This document shows, one piece after another, positions 44,718 through 53,924 of a stretch of DNA of 64,000 nt (the stretch's first letter is position 1; each line of letters opens with the position of its first letter). The notes beneath the pieces are model-generated. The model was not told where the DNA came from. It saw nothing but the letters and a program-made list of their open reading frames with translations, and did no database searches. Origin of the DNA: Geitlerinema sp. PCC 7407 (GTDB lineage Bacteria; Cyanobacteriota; Cyanobacteriia; PCC-7407); assembly GCF_000317045.1 (NCBI RefSeq), contig NC_019703.1, positions 3,274,501 to 3,338,500 of the forward strand, read 5' to 3'. The position numbers and the translations under genes are program-made.

Positions 44718-45401
44718 CTAGGCAAGCCCCAACAGCTGACTGAGCCAAAACGCCAGCGCCGCGCTGCCCAGAGGCACGGTCAGATTATCGATTCCCAGGC
44801 TCGAAAAGGCCTCTAGCACCGTAGCCACCAGGGCCACCCCCAGGGCGATGCCCCAAACAGGCCCCTGCCAGCCATAGGCGCTCAGCAAGATAGCGCCGCT
44901 GACCGCAAAGCTGACCAAGGCCATGGTGAAGGAGCCCTCAAAGCTTTTTTTGATGCCGCCGAGCTCGTACTTGCGGCGGCCAAAGCGCTGGCCGATCAGG
45001 CCGGCCAAGCCGTCGCCCCAGGCCATCACCAAAATGCCAAGGGCTGCGAAGTAGGGCATTTGCAGCGGCCAAAACCAGGCCACCAGCGCGCCAATGCTGA
45101 CGGCATAGAAGAAGGTGCCGAGGCTTTTGCGGCCGACGCTGTCGATGCCGGGCAAAAAAGGGATTTTGTAGGACAACAGGGCGACGATGGCTGCCAGGAC
45201 GCCAGCGGAAATGCCAATCCAGGCCGGGATTTGCAGCCACCAGGCCAGCAAAATTACGTTGCCCGTCCCAATATGAACAACTTTGCGAGCAATTTCGGTA
45301 TTGCCTTGGGTGATGCGGTGAGCGACGGTGGCCAGGGCACCAATGAGGCCGAGCCAGAGCGCCACGAGCACAATTTGAACTATCAGGTTTGAGAGATCCA
45401 C
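44718..45401 (-). CDS. Phytol/dolichol kinase family protein
   Basis: 227 aa with about seven membrane helices. The family pattern is visible: RKVVHIGTGNVILLAW, VMAWGDGLAGLIGQRFGRR and the late DNLTVPLGSA. In Synechocystis and plants such proteins (VTE5 type) phosphorylate phytol released from chlorophyll, for tocopherol and chlorophyll salvage. Other members act on polyprenols, so the substrate is inferred. It is divergent from psb28, which fits a shared photosynthetic context. Confidence 0.85.
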   Translation of the reverse strand: MDLSNLIVQIVLVALWLGLIGALATVAHRITQGNTEIARKVVHIGTGNVILLAWWLQIPAWIGISAGVLAAIVALLSYKIPFLPGIDSVGRKSLGTFFYAVSIGALVAWFWPLQMPYFAALGILVMAWGDGLAGLIGQRFGRRKYELGGIKKSFEGSFTMALVSFAVSGAILLSAYGWQGPVWGIALGVALVATVLEAFSSLGIDNLTVPLGSAALAFWLSQLLGLA

Positions 45402-45675
45402 CGATCGATTGGTCCCATGGGCGACAGGATGCTGCGGCGACCGAGACAGCCTACGACAGTGCAGTCTTGCAGACTCTCACAAACTCGGCACAGCAAACAT
45501 TTCAAGTAGAATACAGCGATTTTTGAGGCCCGCGATCGCCCCTCGAATATTTCTCGCGGGGAAGGGAGCGATCGCCCTTGGTGATGACTGGAGATCGTCT
45601 CTGTCAGGGTGCCGAGGTTAGCATCAGCAATGTTTTGTATACTGAGCTTCAATATGATTGAAATTACTTTTTTAC

Positions 45676-46065
45676 ATGACTACTTCTCTGCCCTCAGTCG
45701 AATTTTTTGAAGGGATTTCAGAAGAAATTTCAAACGTTAGTCTGCGCCGCAATCGCAACACAGGCGCGCGTTCAGTGCTGCTAAGTTTTGAGAAATTGCG
45801 CTGCATTGAGCGCTTTAATAGCTATCGCAAACGCTTTTCAAATGCACTGCTGCTCACGGACAGCGAGGGTCAAATTACGGTCGAGCCATCCTCGGTGCAG
45901 TTCATTTTTGGCGGGCCGGAAGGGGACGACCTCGAGCGCGTGGACTGCAAGTTTGAGATCGAGCGGGAGGAGCACTGGGAGCGCTTTCGGAGATTTATGG
46001 ACCGCTATGCAGAGGCCAACGGAATGGCGTACGGTGAACCCAATCGCGAAAATTCTCAGGATTGA
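45676..46065 (+). CDS. psb28: Photosystem II assembly factor Psb28 (class 2-like)
   Basis: 129 aa. The C-terminal half carries the Psb28 signature (VQFIFGGPEGDDLERV, then HWERFRRFMDRYAEANGMAY). The N-terminal part (EFFEGISEEISNVSLRRN) is closer to the second, Psb28-2-type paralogue than to Psb28-1, as judged from memory. Psb28 proteins bind CP47 in PSII assembly intermediates. The next gene begins 11 bases after the stop, so they form an operon. Confidence 0.85.
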   Translation: MTTSLPSVEFFEGISEEISNVSLRRNRNTGARSVLLSFEKLRCIERFNSYRKRFSNALLLTDSEGQITVEPSSVQFIFGGPEGDDLERVDCKFEIEREEHWERFRRFMDRYAEANGMAYGEPNRENSQD

Positions 46066-46076
46066 GTCAAGAAGCC

Positions 46077-47006
46077 ATGAAGGTAGCAGTAACGGGCGCA
46101 ACAGGATTTGTGGGAAGCCGCTTGGTGCAGCGGCTGGCCGGTGAGGGTCACTCGGTGGTGGTGCTGAGCCGCAACGCCGCTAAAGCAAGTCGCGTTTTTC
46201 CCAAGACGGCCTTCCCGACGGTGGAGGTGGTGGCCTACGGCGGGACGGAGCCGGGGCCGTGGCAGGGGGCGATCGCAGGCTGTGATGGCGTGGTGCACCT
46301 GGCCGGTGAGCCGATCGCGGAGCAGCGCTGGACCCCCGAGCACAAGAAGGTCTTGCTAGAGAGCCGCCAGCTGGGCACGCGCCGCATCGTAGAGGCGATC
46401 GCCCAAAGCAACCCCAAGCCCGCCGTCCTCGTCAATGCCTCCGCCATCGGCTACTACGGCACCAGCGAGACAGCCACCTTCGAAGAGAGCAGCCCGCCGG
46501 GTCAAGACTTCTTGGCGGAGATCTGCCAGGCCTGGGAAGGCGAAGCCCAGGGCGTGAAGGAAAGCGGCACGCGGCTGGTCATTCTGCGGTTGGGCATTGT
46601 CCTGGGCCGAGAGGGCGGGGCGCTGGCTAAGATGCTGACGCCCTTCCAGATCTTCGCAGGTGGGCCGCTGGGCACGGGCCAGCAGTGGTTCTCGTGGATT
46701 CATCGCGAGGATCTGGTAAACCTGATTCTGCGATCGCTCACCGACACCAGCATGAGCGGCGTCTACAACGCCACCGCCCCCAATCCTGTGCGGATGCAGG
46801 GCTTCTGTCAGGCCCTGGGCGAAGTGATGGGGCGTCCCTCGTGGCTGCCGGTGCCGGGCTTTGTGCTGGAGCTGCTGCTGGGTGACGGCGCCAAGGTCGT
46901 CCTCGAAGGTCAGCAGGTCCTGCCCAAGCGCACCGAGGCATCAGGGTTTGTGTTTCAGTACCCGACGGTGAAACCCGCTTTGCAAAACATCCTCAAAGGC
47001 GGGTAG
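46077..47006 (+). CDS. TIGR01777 family epimerase-like protein
   Basis: 309 aa, extended SDR fold. GATGFVGSRLV is the nucleotide-binding loop; HLAGEPIAEQRW, NASAIGYYG and the DUF1731 C-terminal end (TEASGFVFQYPTVKPAL) define the family. Cyanobacterial and chloroplast members (called SulA or giant chloroplast 1) affect division or thylakoid biogenesis. The enzyme activity is unknown. It is co-transcribed with psb28, which supports a photosynthetic membrane role. Confidence 0.9.
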   Translation: MKVAVTGATGFVGSRLVQRLAGEGHSVVVLSRNAAKASRVFPKTAFPTVEVVAYGGTEPGPWQGAIAGCDGVVHLAGEPIAEQRWTPEHKKVLLESRQLGTRRIVEAIAQSNPKPAVLVNASAIGYYGTSETATFEESSPPGQDFLAEICQAWEGEAQGVKESGTRLVILRLGIVLGREGGALAKMLTPFQIFAGGPLGTGQQWFSWIHREDLVNLILRSLTDTSMSGVYNATAPNPVRMQGFCQALGEVMGRPSWLPVPGFVLELLLGDGAKVVLEGQQVLPKRTEASGFVFQYPTVKPALQNILKGG

Positions 47007-47116
47007 CGATCGCCCCCAGCCCCGCCGCAGGGCAACCCTGCGTGCCCGAAGCCATTCCTTCTCTAGACGTGGTATCAATGGGCTGGAGACTGACGAGAAG
47101 TCCACGGAGTCGAGCT

Positions 47117-47524
47117 ATGGAAGAAGACAGAAGACCCTACGAAGAGCCCTACGAAGACCCCGAGCGACAGCGGGAAGAGCTGCGCCTGCGGGAAGAAGAG
47201 TGGCGCATGTCCGTTGCTTTTCGAGAAGCGCGGGTCAACCGGGCGGTGAGCGTCATTTACTACACCGTTGGAGCGCTGCTGATCTTGCTGCTGCTGCGGT
47301 TCTTGCTGCGGCTGTTTGGCGCTAACCCAGAAAATACCTTCGCTCAGGTGATCTACGGTCTGTCAGAGCCTTTTGCCGCTCCGTTCTCGACCCTCTTTAT
47401 CAGTCCAGCCTCCAGCAGCGGCCCGATTTTTGATGTCAATCTGCTGGTGGCCATGCCGGTCTATGCGCTGTTGGCGTGGCTGGTGGGACAGCTGGTGCGC
47501 CTGATTTGGAGCAAGAGCGCCTAG
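47117..47524 (+). CDS. YGGT family membrane protein
   Basis: 135 aa from the ATG at 47117. A charged N-terminus rich in Glu, Arg and Pro (RRPYEEPYEDPERQR) precedes two membrane helices (about 60-80 and 110-130) typical of YGGT (LLRFLLRLFGANPENTF, YGLSEPFAAPF). Related cyanobacterial and plastid CCB3-type proteins act in cytochrome b6f assembly or osmotic response. The acidic/basic N-terminal extension is longer than the minimal family. A terminator follows. Confidence 0.88.
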   Translation: MEEDRRPYEEPYEDPERQREELRLREEEWRMSVAFREARVNRAVSVIYYTVGALLILLLLRFLLRLFGANPENTFAQVIYGLSEPFAAPFSTLFISPASSSGPIFDVNLLVAMPVYALLAWLVGQLVRLIWSKSA

Positions 47525-47572
47525 GGCCGAGCTCTGAGCCAGCGGTTTCTTTCCGGACACAGCTTCTATGCC

Positions 47573-47610
47573 AAAGGAGGCGATCGCCCTTGGGTGCGAT
47601 CGCCTCCTTT
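47573..47610 (+). terminator. Terminator with HIP1 in both arms
   Basis: AAAGGAGGCGATCGC pairs with GCGATCGCCTCCTTT across an eight-base loop. GTTTGG follows. It lies between the YGGT gene and the convergent GH57 gene and may serve both. Confidence 0.85.
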
Positions 47611-47664
47611 GTTTGGCCGTTTTTGTTGGGCCGTTGTTGTCCTATCTCCGGACGCCTAGCGCCC

Positions 47665-50313
47665 TTAGCGCACCAAGGCCCCAGTATCCACTGCCAAAAT
47701 CCGGCTCAGGGCCAGGTAGCAGCGCAGCAGCTCTTCGCGATCGCGATCGCCCTCTACCTCGTCCTGGGAGCAGCCTTCCAGGACGGCCCTCTCCAGGGCC
47801 GGTCCCACAATGCCCTGGAAAAAGACCTCTTGGGCGCGATCGAGGCTGATCCCCAGGTGCAGGTGAGCCCCTAGGCGAATCAGGCGCTCGATTTGCTGCA
47901 CTTCGCTCTCGGCCGTCGCGGGCGCAAAGTCCTGCATCAGGTGCCACAGCGCCCGCAAGATCAGCTGCTCTAGGGTCACTCTGGCGCTGGGAATATTCAG
48001 TCGGCAGTGGAGATGCTCCGCTTCTTGGGCGATCGCCTCCAGCTCCGCCAGATGGACCGATCCCGGCGGCTGGGCCGTCACACTGGGATCGTTCATGTCC
48101 TGCTCTAGGGACTTCAGGGCCGTCAGCGCCCGATGGCTCAGAGCCACCTCCGCCGCCACCTGAAGCTCTTGGGGCACCTCCAGGCCATCGCGATGGAAGG
48201 CCATCAGCACCCCGTAGTTGTCCCGGTAGACCTGGGTGTAGAGCTGGTCGAGCCGCGTCAGGGTCTCCTGACTCAGCAGGCGCATGATCCGGTGGCGCTC
48301 CTCCGCAAACAGGTCATGGAGGCTAAAGAACTTGCCGTTGAACAAGCGGTTCATCGCCAAGATGCTGTGGGCCGCGCTGGCGTGCTTCAGCGCCTCGAAC
48401 AGCTCATCACGCAGTTGCGTATAGGGTCGCCGACCGCTGAAGGGCTGAATGCAGCAGTGGAAATCCCAGCCGCCCAAATGGAGCACCGCAAAGACAAAGT
48501 CCCCGGTTTCCCAGGTGATCGACGAGACTAGCTGCACCTGCCCCACCACCAGGGACAGCGACCCGATGCGCTGGAGCTGGTAGTCCATTTGGTGGGCAGT
48601 GTAGCAGTAGACCTGCTGCTCCGGCGCGTAGGTCGTAAACAGGGAGGTGATGGCGTAGTGGGCCGCGACCTGCTCCAGGCTGACCTGGGCTGGCAGGACC
48701 AGCTGTCGGTACACCTCGCCCCCGTGCTTGAACAGGTCCACGTTGCTGGGAGCCTGGGACAGGCGCTTGACGAACTTCTTCTCGAGCTGGATGCCCGAGA
48801 CGTCCCCGGCTAGCTCCATGGCGCGGGTGGCGTAGCGCAGGATCTGCGTTCCTTCGGGCCGCGAAATTTCTTCAAAGAACCAGCCGCAACTGGTGTACAT
48901 CAGCAGGGTGTGCCGCTGCATCTCCAGCAGCCGCAGGACGTCGATTTGCTCGGCGGCCGTCAGGCGGCGGGTGCGGTGGCGGGCCAAAAAGCGATGAATA
49001 TTGGCGGGACTGCGATCGCGAATGATCTGGATATAGTCATTCCGGGCAGCCCAGGGGTCGATCAGGTAGCGGCTGGCCACCGAGGTGTACACCTCGATCA
49101 GCTGATCCCGCAGCCAGTCGAGGGCCTGACGCAGCGGCCGCCGCCACTGTTGGTTCCACAGGCCGCCCCCGCCGCAGCCGCAGTCGTCCTGCCAGCGATC
49201 GACGCCATGGGAGCAGCTCCAGGCCGTCACGGGCTTCAGCTCGGCCTCCCACAGCGGCGGGTGAATGCTCAGGTAGTGGGCGAAGTTGGTGACCGTCCAG
49301 CCCCGCTGCTCAAACTCCTGAGTGAAGGCGTAGGCCAGACACTTCTCGGTGCCGCCCCGGTGGTGGCCAAAGGTTTCGCCGTCGGTGGCCACGGCGATCA
49401 GCTGGGCCGGACGGTGATCCCCGCGCACCGCCATGCCCAGCCGCCCCGCGAAGCTGTGGGAACTGGCCAAGGCGTCGCTAAAGCCCATGTCCCGCGAGAT
49501 CGGGCCGTCGTAGAAGAACACGTCAATGTAGTCTTTTTGGCGATCGCCCCCCGGCACATAGCAGCGGTAGGGCCGCGTGGGATCGATCTGGCCGCCGCCC
49601 ACCTCGTGCCACTCTGGGTCGGGGTCGTCTGCCGTGGGCAAGGGGCGGCAGCGCTGGACCTGGGACGGCGCCAGAATGATAAAGCGAATCCCCTCCGCCA
49701 CCAGGGCCTTGAGCGTGGGGCCGTCCACCGCGGTTTCTGCCAGCCACATGCCCTCGGGATCGCGCCCAAAGCGAGACCGAAAGTCGGCCTTGCCCCAGAC
49801 AATCTGGGTGCGCTTGTCCCGCTCATTGGCCAGGGGCAAAATGATGTGGTTGTACACCTGGGCGATCGCGTTGCCGTGGCCATTCAGGCGATCGCAGCTC
49901 TTGCGGTCCGCCTCCAAAATCCGCTGATACACCTCCACGTCATAGCGCTCTAGCCATGACATCAGCGTTGGCCCGATATTGAAGCTCAAATATTCAAAAT
50001 TATTGACGATCCCCAGCAGCTCCCCTTGGGCGCTGAGCACGCGGGCAAAGGCGTTGGGCCGATAGCACTCGTGGTGAATGCGCTCATTCCAGTCGTGGAA
50101 AGGCGCTGCGCTCGGCTGGCGCTCAATGGCGTCGAGATAGGGATTTTCGCGGGGGGGCTGATAAAAGTGGCCGTGAATCGTGACGTAGACCCCCTGGGCC
50201 ACAGGCACTACGGGCTGCTCAATCTCCACCGTTGAGCCCAGGGCCGCCTCGGATCGCAAATCCGACTCAGGACTGGGAGAGTCTGAAGCGGGATGGGGAT
50301 GATAGGAAGTCAT
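47665..50313 (-). CDS. GH57-type glycoside hydrolase with DUF3536
   Basis: 882 aa. An N-terminal GH57 domain (about 40-330; VTIHGHFYQPPRENP, the nucleophile-like Glu in GMWLAETAVD, and DGETFGHH) is followed by DUF3536 (to about 840; CGCGG, MYTSCGWFFEEISRPEG). GH57 enzymes are amylases, branching enzymes or 4-alpha-glucanotransferases. This two-domain form is widespread in cyanobacteria and probably acts on glycogen-like glucans; the activity has not been read from sequence. No signal peptide. Confidence 0.92.
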   Translation of the reverse strand: MTSYHPHPASDSPSPESDLRSEAALGSTVEIEQPVVPVAQGVYVTIHGHFYQPPRENPYLDAIERQPSAAPFHDWNERIHHECYRPNAFARVLSAQGELLGIVNNFEYLSFNIGPTLMSWLERYDVEVYQRILEADRKSCDRLNGHGNAIAQVYNHIILPLANERDKRTQIVWGKADFRSRFGRDPEGMWLAETAVDGPTLKALVAEGIRFIILAPSQVQRCRPLPTADDPDPEWHEVGGGQIDPTRPYRCYVPGGDRQKDYIDVFFYDGPISRDMGFSDALASSHSFAGRLGMAVRGDHRPAQLIAVATDGETFGHHRGGTEKCLAYAFTQEFEQRGWTVTNFAHYLSIHPPLWEAELKPVTAWSCSHGVDRWQDDCGCGGGGLWNQQWRRPLRQALDWLRDQLIEVYTSVASRYLIDPWAARNDYIQIIRDRSPANIHRFLARHRTRRLTAAEQIDVLRLLEMQRHTLLMYTSCGWFFEEISRPEGTQILRYATRAMELAGDVSGIQLEKKFVKRLSQAPSNVDLFKHGGEVYRQLVLPAQVSLEQVAAHYAITSLFTTYAPEQQVYCYTAHQMDYQLQRIGSLSLVVGQVQLVSSITWETGDFVFAVLHLGGWDFHCCIQPFSGRRPYTQLRDELFEALKHASAAHSILAMNRLFNGKFFSLHDLFAEERHRIMRLLSQETLTRLDQLYTQVYRDNYGVLMAFHRDGLEVPQELQVAAEVALSHRALTALKSLEQDMNDPSVTAQPPGSVHLAELEAIAQEAEHLHCRLNIPSARVTLEQLILRALWHLMQDFAPATAESEVQQIERLIRLGAHLHLGISLDRAQEVFFQGIVGPALERAVLEGCSQDEVEGDRDREELLRCYLALSRILAVDTGALVR

Positions 50314-51128
50314 GCAAATAAATCACTAAAAGGACAAAAGGACAGCCCCAGACACAAAACGCGAGAGCACTGCGATCGCGCGCCGAGCGCAGACCAGCGG
50401 CTCACCCATCCACCCCTCTACGGGCATTTCTGAAACTGTCCACGGGCAAAAAATTCCTGAGTGCTCCTCAAAGGCCGCTAGCAGAATGACCGCCCCTTTC
50501 TGGGCCAGGGCAGCCTCGCCAACAGCAGAACTCCGAAATGCTAGGAACACTATTGGTTAAAGTAGCGGAGTCAAAAGTATTCGAAAATCCGCATAAAGAC
50601 TTAGATTGTCCATGCTGATACAAATTCGATTTCTCTAGCAGTCGATGGAGCGGTAGGGCAGCTTCGGCAAAGCTACCGGTGCCAGATTGCGATCGCCCAA
50701 CGCCATACCCATCAGAGTCTTGAGCCATTAGCAGGCGATCGCCCACTTACGCCTTTAGCCCTTTCTTATTCAAGCTTTTTGACTCAATGATTCTCAAAAC
50801 TTGTCGACTTTCGTAATAGAAATTTGAGAATTCATAGAAAATTTTCACGAAAATTTGCGGGGATCAACGTCAATTGACTTGACATGAATTCCATCCTTTG
50901 TCCCGTGGAGAAGTGAGTCGCTTTTTTCGACTATCTGCCTCGCCTTCGCGCTGATCGCTCGCACCAAGAAGCATCTCCCCCTTCTAGCAAAGGCGATCGC
51001 TCCCCAATGCAGACACCTTTTGCCCCCTCAACCCAAGATGATGGACGTGAGGCGTTTGGCTGATTAAGCTAACGTTGACGGCGCAAGGTCTCACTAACGC
51101 CTCCTGACCAAGGACAATCACTATCTCT
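50314..51128. other. Divergent intergenic region, 815 bases
   Basis: It separates the leftward GH57 gene from caxA. AT-rich between 50760 and 50910. An inverted repeat before caxA (listed separately) is the only structure that I trust. The frames on the minus strand at 50326-50746 look random. Confidence 0.5.
51049..51103 (+). promoter_or_regulatory. Leader hairpin upstream of caxA
   Basis: GAGGCGTT (51049-51056) and AACGCCTC (51096-51103) can pair 25 bases before the caxA start. An AAGGA follows at 51110-51114. It may be a regulatory leader, but it matches no riboswitch that I know. Confidence 0.4.
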
Positions 51129-52241
51129 ATGTCAGTCAAAAATCTGATTTTCTTCGGCTTATTACTATTCGTCCCCGTCTCGATCGCCGCGCACTTCTTA
51201 GAATGGGGCCCGCTCGTGGTCTTCATCACCGCTGGACTCGCCATCTTGCCCCTAGCAGGCTGGATGGGCACAGCGACAGAAGAGCTCGCCGTGGTCGTCG
51301 GCCCCACCCTCGGCGGTCTGCTCAATGCCACCTTTGGCAACGCTACCGAACTGATCATCGCCCTCATCGCCCTCAACGCTGGCCTGATCGACGTGGTCAA
51401 AGCCAGCATCACCGGCTCCATCATCGGCAACCTGCTGTTGGTGATGGGCCTAGCCATGCTGCTGGGCGGGATCCGCTTCAAGGAACAAGAATTTCAGTCC
51501 ATTGTGGCCCGGGTCAACGCTTCGTCCATGAACCTGGCCGTCATCGCGATCCTGCTGCCCACAGCGGTACAGTTCACCTCCGCCGGGATCGAAGAGAAGA
51601 CCCTGCAAAACCTCTCTCTAGCAGTTGCCGTCATTTTGATCCTGGTTTACATGCTGACGCTGCTGTTTTCCATGAAGACCCACTCCTATCTCTATGACGT
51701 CGGCGTGGCCGAAATCGTGGGCGAGAGCGAGGACACCGCCGAACCGATCAAAGCGGAAGAAATCAGCGAGCATAAGCCCAATACTTTGTTGTGGAGCAGC
51801 GTTTTGCTGGGAGCGACGCTGCTCGTGGCGATCGAGTCTGAGCTGCTGGTGGAGTCCCTGGAGGTGGCCACCGAGAGCCTGGGCCTGACGCCCCTTTTCA
51901 CCGGTGTGATCCTGCTGCCGATCATTGGCAACGCCGCTGAGCACGCCACGGCCGTCACGGTGGCGATGAAAAACAAGATGGACCTTTCGCTGTCTGTGGC
52001 GGTGGGCTCCAGTATGCAGATTGCCCTGTTTGTCGCGCCGGTGTTGGTGATTGCGGGCTGGTTCATGGGTCAGCCCATGGACCTAGACTTCAATCCCTTT
52101 GAGCTGGTGGCGGTGGCAGTGGCGGTCCTGATTGCCAACTCCATCAGCTCCGACGGCAAGTCCAACTGGCTCGAGGGAACGCTGTTGCTGGCGGCCTACG
52201 CGGTCTTGGGCGTCGCGTTCTACTTCCACCCGGTGATCTGA
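51129..52241 (+). CDS. caxA: Calcium/proton antiporter (CaxA)
   Basis: 370 aa with about 11 membrane helices in two inverted halves. Each half has the cation-binding alpha repeat (NATFGNATELIIALIAL near 65; PIIGNAAEHATAVTVAM near 260). An acidic segment (about 195-215, GESEDTAEPIKAEE) links the halves. It exports Ca2+ from the cytoplasm in exchange for protons. It is monocistronic, with a leader hairpin upstream. Confidence 0.93.
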   Translation: MSVKNLIFFGLLLFVPVSIAAHFLEWGPLVVFITAGLAILPLAGWMGTATEELAVVVGPTLGGLLNATFGNATELIIALIALNAGLIDVVKASITGSIIGNLLLVMGLAMLLGGIRFKEQEFQSIVARVNASSMNLAVIAILLPTAVQFTSAGIEEKTLQNLSLAVAVILILVYMLTLLFSMKTHSYLYDVGVAEIVGESEDTAEPIKAEEISEHKPNTLLWSSVLLGATLLVAIESELLVESLEVATESLGLTPLFTGVILLPIIGNAAEHATAVTVAMKNKMDLSLSVAVGSSMQIALFVAPVLVIAGWFMGQPMDLDFNPFELVAVAVAVLIANSISSDGKSNWLEGTLLLAAYAVLGVAFYFHPVI

Positions 52242-52388
52242 GGCTCAAGGAGCATCGGAAGCATTTTCAAAGCGCGATGGCGCGATCGCTCCTCCAGAAG
52301 CGATCGCGCTTTGGTTTGTACAGGATCTCCCTCAAGAGCCCTGTATAAAGGGAAGAGATGCGATCGCCTGCACGCTCCCTAGGAAGCC

Positions 52389-53804
52389 ATGATATCCACA
52401 CTGCGAAACGGCCTCAACTTGATCCAAGCTCGGCTATCGCGGCAGATCACGGCCTGGGTGTTCCTCAGCATCCTGATCATTGAAATCATTATTTTTATTC
52501 CCTCCTACTACCGGCGCGAGCAGGAGCTCTTTGCCAATCTGGAGATGATGTCTAGTGAGGTGACAGCGCTGCTGGTGCCCCAGCGTCTCACGCCTGAGGC
52601 CCTCGATCGCTTCCGCAATCCTGATCTCAAGGCTGGCTCTATCGTTCTGGGCGGCACGCTTTACGATTTGGACGGCACCTTGATTGGGGCTTTTGGTGAA
52701 GCGCCAGCGCTGACGTTTCGGGAGCTGGGCGATCGCCCGCTGGCTCGGTACCACAGCGACGACCAGAAGCGCTACGACGTCGCGCGATCGCCCGAGCAGC
52801 TCAGTCGCCCCTACGTGCTCGTCATCCGCCACGACGCAAGCTGGGTCCGCAAGGAGCTGTCTGGCTTCAAGCAGCGCATCGCCGGGTTGATTATTTTGAT
52901 TTGCCTGTTTGTGACGGCAGTGCTGATGTGGGTGCTCAGTTTCACGGTCATTTTGCCGGTGGTGCGCCTGCGCCAAGATCTCATGGCCGCAGGCGACAGC
53001 ATTGCTCAAGCCCACATCATGCCCCGCTTTTACAGCCTTTCGCTGCGCCGCCAAGACGAGGTCACCGACGTCGCCAAGGCCTTTCAGGCGATGTTTGGCC
53101 GGGTGCAGCAGGAAATCCGCGATCGCCGCCAAGCCGAGCAGGCCCTGCGATCCGAGCAAGAAAAAGCCGATCGCCTCCTGCTGAATATCCTGCCCCAGCC
53201 GATCGCCGAAAAGCTCAAGCACAACCAGCAGGCGATCGCCGATCGCTTCGAGCAAGTCACCATCCTCTTTGCCGACATCGTCGACTTCACCACCCTGTCC
53301 TCGCGAATCTCGCCCATTGAGCTCGTGGACCTGCTCAACCGGATTTTCTCGACCTTCGATCAGCTCGCCGAGCACCACGGCCTCGAAAAAATCAAAACCA
53401 TCGGGGACGCCTACATGGTCGTCGGCGGCCTGCCCATGCCCCAGGCCAACCACGCCGAGGCGATCGCCGATATGGCCCTCGCCATGCAAAGCGCGATCGC
53501 CCACTTCTATACCGACCTCGGCGAACCCTTTCGGCTGCGCATCGGCATCAGCACCGGCCCCGTCGTCTCCGGCGTCATCGGCCTGAAAAAATTCATCTAC
53601 GATCTGTGGGGCGACACTGTCAACGTCGCCAGTCGCATGGAATCCCAGGGCGAAATTGGCCGCATCCAGGTCACAGAAGCTGTCTATCAGCAGCTGCGCG
53701 ATCGCTACCACTTCGAGAAGCGCGGCACCATCGACATCAAAGGCCGCGGCCAAATGACCACCTACTGGCTCATCAGCCGCAAAGCCTCCGAGCAAGCCGC
53801 TTGA
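52389..53804 (+). CDS. Transmembrane adenylate cyclase with HAMP domain
   Basis: 471 aa. A membrane helix (about 20-40), an extracytoplasmic sensor (42-160), a second helix (165-190), HAMP (190-245), a signalling helix (RSEQEKADRLLLNILP) and a class III cyclase domain (about 285-465). The metal aspartates are in LFADIVDFT and GDAYMVVGG. The purine-specifying residues are Lys (EKIKTIG) and Asp (YDLWGDTVN), which favour ATP, so the product is probably cAMP. The transition-state Asn/Arg are in NVASRME. The sensor is not recognised. Confidence 0.92.
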   Translation: MISTLRNGLNLIQARLSRQITAWVFLSILIIEIIIFIPSYYRREQELFANLEMMSSEVTALLVPQRLTPEALDRFRNPDLKAGSIVLGGTLYDLDGTLIGAFGEAPALTFRELGDRPLARYHSDDQKRYDVARSPEQLSRPYVLVIRHDASWVRKELSGFKQRIAGLIILICLFVTAVLMWVLSFTVILPVVRLRQDLMAAGDSIAQAHIMPRFYSLSLRRQDEVTDVAKAFQAMFGRVQQEIRDRRQAEQALRSEQEKADRLLLNILPQPIAEKLKHNQQAIADRFEQVTILFADIVDFTTLSSRISPIELVDLLNRIFSTFDQLAEHHGLEKIKTIGDAYMVVGGLPMPQANHAEAIADMALAMQSAIAHFYTDLGEPFRLRIGISTGPVVSGVIGLKKFIYDLWGDTVNVASRMESQGEIGRIQVTEAVYQQLRDRYHFEKRGTIDIKGRGQMTTYWLISRKASEQAA

Positions 53805-53833
53805 CCCTTTTCTTGGCCAAAGACACCCTGCAA

Positions 53834-53875
53834 AAACCCCTCCTCTTGCGCTAATCAGCCCAGGAGGAGGGGTTT
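53834..53875. terminator. Bidirectional terminator between cyclase and sucrose synthase genes
   Basis: AAACCCCTCCTC pairs with GAGGAGGGGTTT across an 18-base loop. It is placed between convergent genes. Confidence 0.8.
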
Positions 53876-53924
53876 GCCAGCCTAGGGTCCGCGCGCCCAA
53901 GCACGCAGCGTCGCCCCATCGGCT

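Noticed and set aside
52434-53900. 488-codon minus-strand frame opposite the adenylate cyclase
   Set aside because: Antisense shadow; the cyclase on the plus strand has all catalytic motifs.
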